NCBI GenBank assembly: GCA_023662875.1
Contig: JAMPIG010000006.1
Location: 1 to 64,000 of the forward strand
From: Roseburia sp.
GTDB lineage: Bacteria > Bacillota > Clostridia > Lachnospirales > Lachnospiraceae
Length of the DNA stretch: 64,000 bases
Direction: 5' to 3'
Under the pieces are notes generated by a model that saw nothing but the letters and a program-made list of their open reading frames with translations, made no database searches and had not been told where the DNA came from. The position numbers and the translations under genes were made by a program. Shown here piece by piece: positions 59,831 through 64,000 of this stretch; position 1 is the stretch's first letter, and every line of letters begins with the position of its first letter.

Positions 59831-61189
59831 GTGCTGTTTCAGCGGAAAATATATGATAGATTTCTTTCGTGGAAATCGGAGGCAAAGGGGAAGAAAGCGC
59901 TCCTGGTGGAGGGCGCCCGCCGGATTGGGAAGTCTACCGTGGTGGAAGAGTTTGCAAAAAAGGAGTATCGGAGCTATATTCTGCTTGATTTCGCCAGGGC
60001 TTCTGATGAGGTGAGAAAATATTTTCACCTATATCTGAATGACCTGGATACGTTCTACATGCTTCTGTCGGTTCAGTATGGCGTTCCTCTTTTTGAGCGG
60101 GAAAGCGTTATTATTTTTGACGAGGTTCAGCTGTTCCCAAAGGCACGGGAAGCCGTCAAATATCTGGTGGCGGATGGTCGATATGACTTTATGGAGACGG
60201 GAACCCTGATTTCTATAAAAGAGAACGTGAAGGACATCGTGATTCCGTCGGAAGAACGGCATGTCCGGATGTATCCCCTGGATTTTGAGGAGTTTTGCTG
60301 GGCTTTGGGGGAAAAGCCGATGATCGAGTATATTCAGGAGTGCTTTCAGAAAAGGATTCCTCTGGAACAAAGCCTCCATGAAAAGGCGATGCTTCTGTTT
60401 AAACAGTATCTTCTGGTCGGCGGGATGCCCATGAGTATTGTTGCGTTCCTGGAGGGCAGGAAAGATTTTAGGAAAGCCGATGCCGAAAAGAGGGACATTT
60501 TGGAGTTGTACCGCGGCGATATTAGGAAGATTAAAGCGCAATATCGCTCCAAGGTTTTGACTATATTTGATCAGATCCCCGGATTGCTTTCCCGGCATGA
60601 GAAGCGGGTAGTATTCAACCGCATTGTGGAGGGCTCCGTGGCGGAGCAATATGAAGAGACTTTCTTTTGGCTTTCCGATTCCATGGTTGCCAACGAGTGT
60701 CGCCGCACGAACGATCCCAATGTAGGCTTGTCCTGGAATGAATCGGATACTTATATCAAGTGCTATCTGGGCGATACAGGCCTGCTGGTCAGTCACGCTT
60801 TTGATGAAAACGAATTGTTGGAGGACGAAGTCTACAAGCAGATACTGGCGGGAAAGCTGGGACTGAATCAGGGTATGCTTTATGAAAATGCCATTGCGCA
60901 AATGCTGGTTGCCAACGGACATCGGCTGTTCTTCTACACGCACTATAACGAAGAAAAACGCCGCAATGACATCGAAATTGACTTTCTGATTTCAAACAAC
61001 AGCAAAACGAAATACAAAATGTACCCTATTGAGGTCAAATCAGGCACGCACTATTCTGTCGAATCCCTGCTGAGGTTTCAGGAAAAATACAGGAGCAGGA
61101 TTGGCGAATGCTATATCATTCATCCCCGCAATCTTATGAGGAAGGAGAACATTCTCTGTATTCCGCCCTATATGACAATATGCCTGTAA
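59831..61189 (+). CDS. AAA-family ATPase with DUF4143 domain
   Basis: A 452-residue ATPase. After RKIYDRFLSWKSE, Walker A is EGARRIGKSTVVEEF near residues 30-44 and Walker B is SVIIFDEVQL. The sensor-like segment METGTLISIKENV and the motif MYPLDFEEF are typical of the AAA_14 group. The C-terminus holds a PD-(D/E)XK-like DUF4143 domain (EIDFLIS then MYPIEVKSG). The start is taken as the GTG at 59831 after GGGGAGGTGGGAA; ATG at 59801 lacks such a site. Its function is unknown, but this is the third AAA ATPase with a nuclease-like tail here. Confidence 0.85.
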   Translation: MLFQRKIYDRFLSWKSEAKGKKALLVEGARRIGKSTVVEEFAKKEYRSYILLDFARASDEVRKYFHLYLNDLDTFYMLLSVQYGVPLFERESVIIFDEVQLFPKAREAVKYLVADGRYDFMETGTLISIKENVKDIVIPSEERHVRMYPLDFEEFCWALGEKPMIEYIQECFQKRIPLEQSLHEKAMLLFKQYLLVGGMPMSIVAFLEGRKDFRKADAEKRDILELYRGDIRKIKAQYRSKVLTIFDQIPGLLSRHEKRVVFNRIVEGSVAEQYEETFFWLSDSMVANECRRTNDPNVGLSWNESDTYIKCYLGDTGLLVSHAFDENELLEDEVYKQILAGKLGLNQGMLYENAIAQMLVANGHRLFFYTHYNEEKRRNDIEIDFLISNNSKTKYKMYPIEVKSGTHYSVESLLRFQEKYRSRIGECYIIHPRNLMRKENILCIPPYMTICL

Positions 61190-61255
61190 GAATTTCCGGG
61201 GTTTGCGGCGGAGGAACTGGAACGCAAATCTGTGTTGTTCTAATGGAGTTACTGA

Positions 61256-61287
61256 AAAATGGCTATGTGGAAACACATAGCCATTTT
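61256..61287. terminator. Bidirectional 14-bp terminator hairpin
   Basis: AAAATGGCTATGTG (61256-61269) pairs with CACATAGCCATTTT (61274-61287) around GAAA, flanked by A- and T-rich ends. Confidence 0.82.
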
Positions 61288-61412
61288 ATGGGAAAGATTT
61301 TTTTCGTTTTGCCACCGAACCATAGCCGCTGATACTCCTGTAGAAAGTCCTTTAGAGAAACTGTGTAAACACTGATTATGAAAGAGCGAAAGAAAAAGCG
61401 GAAAGGATAAAG

Positions 61413-62408
61413 ATGTACAGGATGACAGAAGAAATTATAACCAATTATCGGGAACACCTTATACAGGAAGAATATGCGACGGATACGATCAAGAAGTATC
61501 TGCGGGATATCTGGGCCTTTCAAGGATGGCTAAGGGAGTGCGGGAAGGGAGTGGTCGCCAAGAAGGCTGTGCTGGGTGAGAGCGCAACAGAGGAGACCGC
61601 GTCGGGGAAAGCGACGGCCGAGAGGACAGCTTCGGGGGAAAGCATAGCCAAGAAGGGGGTAGTGCCGGGGGAAGCAGCGGCCGAGGAGGGATCCGTCGTC
61701 TTTGATAAGGAGTCTGCGGCGGGCTGGAAGGCCCATCTGGTCTCGGCGGGACTTGCCCCGACGACCATAAACGCCATGCTTTCCTCCCTGAACAGCCTGC
61801 TGGGATTTCTGGGCTGGGAGGACTGCAGGGTGAAATTCCTGAAGATACAGCGCCGCACCTTCCGGGATCAGGAAAAAGAGCTGAGCCGGGCGGAATACGG
61901 ACGGCTACTGGAGACTGCAAGGAACACGGGGAGGGAACGGCTGGCGCTGCTCCTGGAGACGATCTGCGCTACAGGCATCCGGGTTTCCGAGGTGCCGTAT
62001 ATTACCGTGGAGGCCTTAAAACAGAGGCGGACGGATATCTCCCTGAAGGGGAAGGTGCGGACGATCCTTCTGCCGGGGAAGCTTTGCAAAAAACTGCTGG
62101 ATTACGCCAGAAAGAGGGGAATTCGGTCGGGGGAAATCTTTATCACCCGAAACGGACGGGGAGTGTCCCGCCGCCAGATCTGGCGGGAGATGAAGAGCTT
62201 ATGTGAAAAGGCGTCGGTAAGCCCCACAAAGGTATTTCCCCACAACCTGCGCCACCTGTTCGCCAGAAGCTTCTACCGGGTCTGCAGGGACATTGTAAAG
62301 CTGGCGGACGTATTGGGTCACAGCAGTATTGAGACCACGCGGATTTATTTGATTTCGACGGGAGAGACGCACGCGCGCCAGATGGAGAGGCTGGGCCTGG
62401 TCAGCTGA
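61413..62408 (+). CDS. Tyrosine recombinase, candidate promoter invertase
   Basis: A 331-residue site-specific recombinase. The N-terminal core-binding domain (TEEIITNYREHLIQEEYATD) is interrupted at about residues 45-95 by an Ala/Glu/Gly/Ser/Thr-rich low-complexity segment. The catalytic domain keeps the full set of active residues: Arg in ATGIRVSEV, Lys in LKGKVRTILLP, HNLRH, LGHSSIETT and the Tyr in RIYLIS. It stands alone, with no excisionase, phage or conjugation genes. Inverted repeats directly downstream flank a promoter segment, so inversion of that segment is the favoured function. GGAAAGG precedes the ATG. Confidence 0.9.
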   Translation: MYRMTEEIITNYREHLIQEEYATDTIKKYLRDIWAFQGWLRECGKGVVAKKAVLGESATEETASGKATAERTASGESIAKKGVVPGEAAAEEGSVVFDKESAAGWKAHLVSAGLAPTTINAMLSSLNSLLGFLGWEDCRVKFLKIQRRTFRDQEKELSRAEYGRLLETARNTGRERLALLLETICATGIRVSEVPYITVEALKQRRTDISLKGKVRTILLPGKLCKKLLDYARKRGIRSGEIFITRNGRGVSRRQIWREMKSLCEKASVSPTKVFPHNLRHLFARSFYRVCRDIVKLADVLGHSSIETTRIYLISTGETHARQMERLGLVS

Positions 62409-62479
62409 CAAAAGGACAGAATCATCATTTTGTCCCTTTTGATCATCGAAATTCCTGCAGAATTATCTTTTACCGCTTC

Positions 62480-62508
62480 ATTGTACCATCGAGAAACGCA
62501 AATTACAA
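62480..62508 (-). promoter_or_regulatory. Promoter inside the invertible element
   Basis: On the minus strand TTGTAA (62508-62503) and TACAAT (62485-62480) are 17 bp apart. It faces left in this orientation, toward the left inverted repeat. Confidence 0.78.
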
Positions 62509-62612
62509 GATGCTTTTGCATTGCACATGGCTTTTTCCTGACCTTTTCCGATAGGTTGAAGCGAGGCATTTTACGACGGAGAAGGATAGAAATTGCATTT
62601 TTATGATTTTAG

Positions 62613-62671
62613 AGCATGAAGACAGGGGTCTCGGATAAAAAGGATCGGGACCTTTCTCTTCATGCTTTTTG
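62613..62671 (+). terminator. Intrinsic terminator inside the invertible element
   Basis: AGCATGAAGA (62613-62622) pairs with TCTTCATGCT (62657-62666), enclosing a smaller GGTCTCG/CGGGACC helix, and TTTTTG follows. In this orientation it would block read-through from the recombinase gene into the regulator. Confidence 0.78.
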
Positions 62672-62948
62672 TTTTTTGTACGGAATGTCAGGGGCTGTCG
62701 GCACGAAGCATCAATTCCCGAAACACATTCCGATTCGCGAAAGAACCTCTTTTCACGATCCCGCTGATTTCAGCCGGTAGACAAAATGATGATTCTGTCC
62801 TGTCCGGGGAATCCGTCGGAGCCTCGCCTGGAGGCGGGCGAGAGGCCGGAAGGATTCCAAAAGCACGCAGGGAAGGATAGGAGCAAAGGGTTTCCGGCGA
62901 GAAGAGACCATATTTTGGAAAAAATCGGAAGAGAGAGAAGGGATTGAC

Positions 62949-63077
62949 GTGCTCGGGATTGGGAGCAGGGTCGGCTCTTTTGAACAGCTGAACGACGCAG
63001 TCAAAGCCAGACAGCGGGGCGAGGAGATTTACGATGAATTTCTGGAGCGCTTGGACGGGCAGGGAGATAATGCATGA
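62949..63077 (+). CDS. Candidate small leader protein (42 aa) coupled to the regulator
   Basis: A GTG start at 62949 with AGAAGGGA upstream would give a 42-residue, Arg- and Glu-rich peptide (IGSRVGSFEQLNDAVKARQR in its first half). It ends at a TGA overlapping the regulator's ATG by ATGA, the pattern of translational coupling. The frame upstream has no stop until 62790, so a longer product without a standard start is also possible. I do not recognise it; it may be a peptide, an antitoxin-like partner or the remnant of an older gene. Confidence 0.45.
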   Translation: MLGIGSRVGSFEQLNDAVKARQRGEEIYDEFLERLDGQGDNA

Positions 63078-64000
63078 GTATTTCAGAGCGGAAGACGGGG
63101 GAGAGGCGCAGGATTTGTTTTGGATTGCTGGGAGCCTTTTTTTATGGGGACGGAGAGAATGGAAAAAGTGAATTTGGAACGGTTCTCCGGGCGGGGAGGA
63201 AAACGCTTTCCTTTCTGCAGTATTTGATTGTAAATCACGCGAGAAGCGTCTCGGCGGAAGAGTTGATCGAAGCATTCTGGCCGGGAGAAGATATAGATCC
63301 GGCTAACTCATTGCGGAATGCGATGTTCAGGGTTCGAAATCTTCTGAAAGAGATGTTTCCGGGGTATGGGGAGTTATTGGTCACTTTGCCGGGGTGCTAT
63401 GTCTGGAATCCCGATCTCTCCCTGGAGCTGGATACGGAGCGGTTTGAAAAAGACTGCCTGGCTGCAAGAAGGGAGCCGGAAGAGGCGTATTTAGAGAAAA
63501 TTACAGAGGCAGTTTCTCTCTATCGAGGCGATTTCCTCTCTGCGAATGACGATGAATGGGCGATAGCGAGAAGGCAGTACTACAGGACTCTTTATCTGGA
63601 CGCCTGTAAGACCGCGCTGCCCTTGTTGGAGAAAAAGGAGCATTGGATCGAGATAATCGGTATTTGCGAGAAGGCATATCGAATTGACTTTTCCGCCGAG
63701 GAATTTACCGCACAGTGGATGAAAGCGCTGATTGCGATGGGACAGTCGGAGCAGGCTGCAGCGAAATACGAGGCTTTTCGGGCTAAAATAGTTCAGGAGC
63801 TGGAGATACATCCCAGCACTTATCTGGAAGAAATTTATACGCTGGCGGTAGAACTGCGGAAAACGACTACGGGAATACAAGATATTTTTGAATTGACCTG
63901 TAAAAAGGGTTTGGGAAAGGAAGCCTTTTTCTGTACCTTTGAAATGCTTCAAAATATCGTGGCCCTGGAACAAAGACATTTGGCCCGTTCTAAGGAGACC
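63074..64000 (+). CDS. SARP/BTAD-type transcriptional regulator, runs off the window
   Basis: The first 309 codons are visible and the gene continues beyond the window. Residues about 12-100 form an OmpR-like winged helix (TLSFLQYLIVNHARSVSAEE, then LIEAFWP). Residues about 110-255 form the BTAD helical domain. The last visible stretch, AFFCTFEMLQNIVAL, lines up with YYCTYPSFVDYCRLV of the regulator at 15335, whose C-terminus is a degenerate GGDEF-like domain, so the two are paralogues. The start ATG overlaps the small upstream frame. It lies 270 bp right of the predicted invertible promoter, which is its likely ON/OFF switch. Confidence 0.82.
   Translation, partial: MSISERKTGERRRICFGLLGAFFYGDGENGKSEFGTVLRAGRKTLSFLQYLIVNHARSVSAEELIEAFWPGEDIDPANSLRNAMFRVRNLLKEMFPGYGELLVTLPGCYVWNPDLSLELDTERFEKDCLAARREPEEAYLEKITEAVSLYRGDFLSANDDEWAIARRQYYRTLYLDACKTALPLLEKKEHWIEIIGICEKAYRIDFSAEEFTAQWMKALIAMGQSEQAAAKYEAFRAKIVQELEIHPSTYLEEIYTLAVELRKTTTGIQDIFELTCKKGLGKEAFFCTFEMLQNIVALEQRHLARSKET

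Larger units (their letters stand above)
62413..62801. other. Predicted invertible promoter element
   Basis: Perfect 22-bp inverted repeats at 62413-62434 and 62780-62801 bracket 345 bp. Each repeat is itself nearly symmetric, with GACARAAT and ATTYTGTC arms around a 4-bp centre, as expected of a tyrosine-recombinase crossover site. The segment starts five bases after the recombinase gene. It contains a 17-bp-spaced promoter on the minus strand and a terminator on the plus strand, but no gene. Inversion would point the promoter toward the regulator at 63074. In the present orientation the promoter faces the recombinase end, so the regulator would be off. Confidence 0.8.

Noticed and set aside
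61413..62408. The tyrosine recombinase as a prophage or integrative-element integrase
   Set aside because: No excisionase, phage structural or conjugation genes and no tRNA attachment site are in view, while inverted (not direct) repeats lie directly downstream.
62409..62441. The left inverted repeat as a simple terminator of the recombinase gene
   Set aside because: It does form a hairpin with A- and T-rich flanks, but the exact 22-bp inverted copy at 62780 gives a better explanation. It may serve both roles.

Overview
The window looks like chromosomal DNA from an anaerobic, GC-rich (by eye, above half G+C) member of the Clostridia, most likely a gut Lachnospiraceae-type bacterium. The evidence is a SAM-I riboswitch in front of metK, a four-subunit pyruvate:ferredoxin oxidoreductase, rubrerythrin, carbamate kinase, abundant TTG/GTG starts, strong Shine-Dalgarno sites, lipoprotein-type solute-binding proteins and VanRS-like regulators. 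No rRNA, tRNA, CRISPR array or prophage was seen. The species cannot be named from the sequence alone.

Layout. 0-2 kb: the 3' end of a group II intron abuts a 43-bp tandem repeat made from the end of metK; metK is read leftwards behind a SAM-I riboswitch. 2-6.3 kb: a long structured leader, then a methyltransferase and a FecCD-type ABC uptake system. 6.5-10.3 kb: hairpin repeats, a zinc-ribbon small protein, a sialate-O-acetylesterase-like enzyme, a tRNA-dihydrouridine synthase and an XRE regulator. 10.4-15 kb: the porCDAB operon with an lspA-like gene, then arcC. 15-21 kb: a BTAD-type regulator, an AAA-ATPase/nuclease with an interrupted nuclease motif, and an aconitase-family hydratase. 21-32.5 kb: envelope-related genes, namely SseB-like, an EF-hand protein, a degenerate LytM protein, an amidohydrolase, a GH9-like lipoprotein lacking the usual catalytic motif, ddl, murF, a VanR/VanS-like pair and plsC. 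32.5-43.4 kb: a PrcB-like lipoprotein, a second AAA-ATPase under a tandem operator, pyrC, a large lipoprotein, a two-permease FtsX/MacB-type ABC system, a TetR regulator and a DUF6062-type protein. 43.5-53 kb: an MBOAT acyltransferase with a secreted SGNH hydrolase, a uracil permease, a membrane dipeptidase, and a hybrid kinase coupled to an HD-GYP protein. 53-59.5 kb: DegV, a HAD phosphatase, an amidohydrolase, an alpha/beta hydrolase, rubrerythrin and a GT2 glycosyltransferase. 59.8-64 kb: a third AAA-ATPase, a tyrosine recombinase, a predicted invertible promoter, and a second BTAD-type regulator that runs off the window.

The strongest lead is at 61.4-64 kb. Directly downstream of the tyrosine recombinase, two perfect 22-bp inverted repeats (62413-62434 and 62780-62801) bracket 345 bp. 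This segment holds one good promoter, pointing away from the next regulator, and a terminator facing the incoming strand. Inversion would turn the promoter toward the regulator, so this looks like a phase-variation switch caught in its OFF orientation. The switched gene is a paralogue of the regulator at 15.3 kb; both have a winged helix, a BTAD domain and a C-terminal domain that in the complete copy resembles a degenerate GGDEF.

Other patterns that gene annotation does not explain: 39-bp-period hairpin arrays at promoters; two related cruciform-like intergenic elements (15.1 and 41.9 kb); short tandem duplications across the stop codons of five genes; and conserved 11-bp-spaced TTAAG/AATCTTA repeats at envelope promoters.
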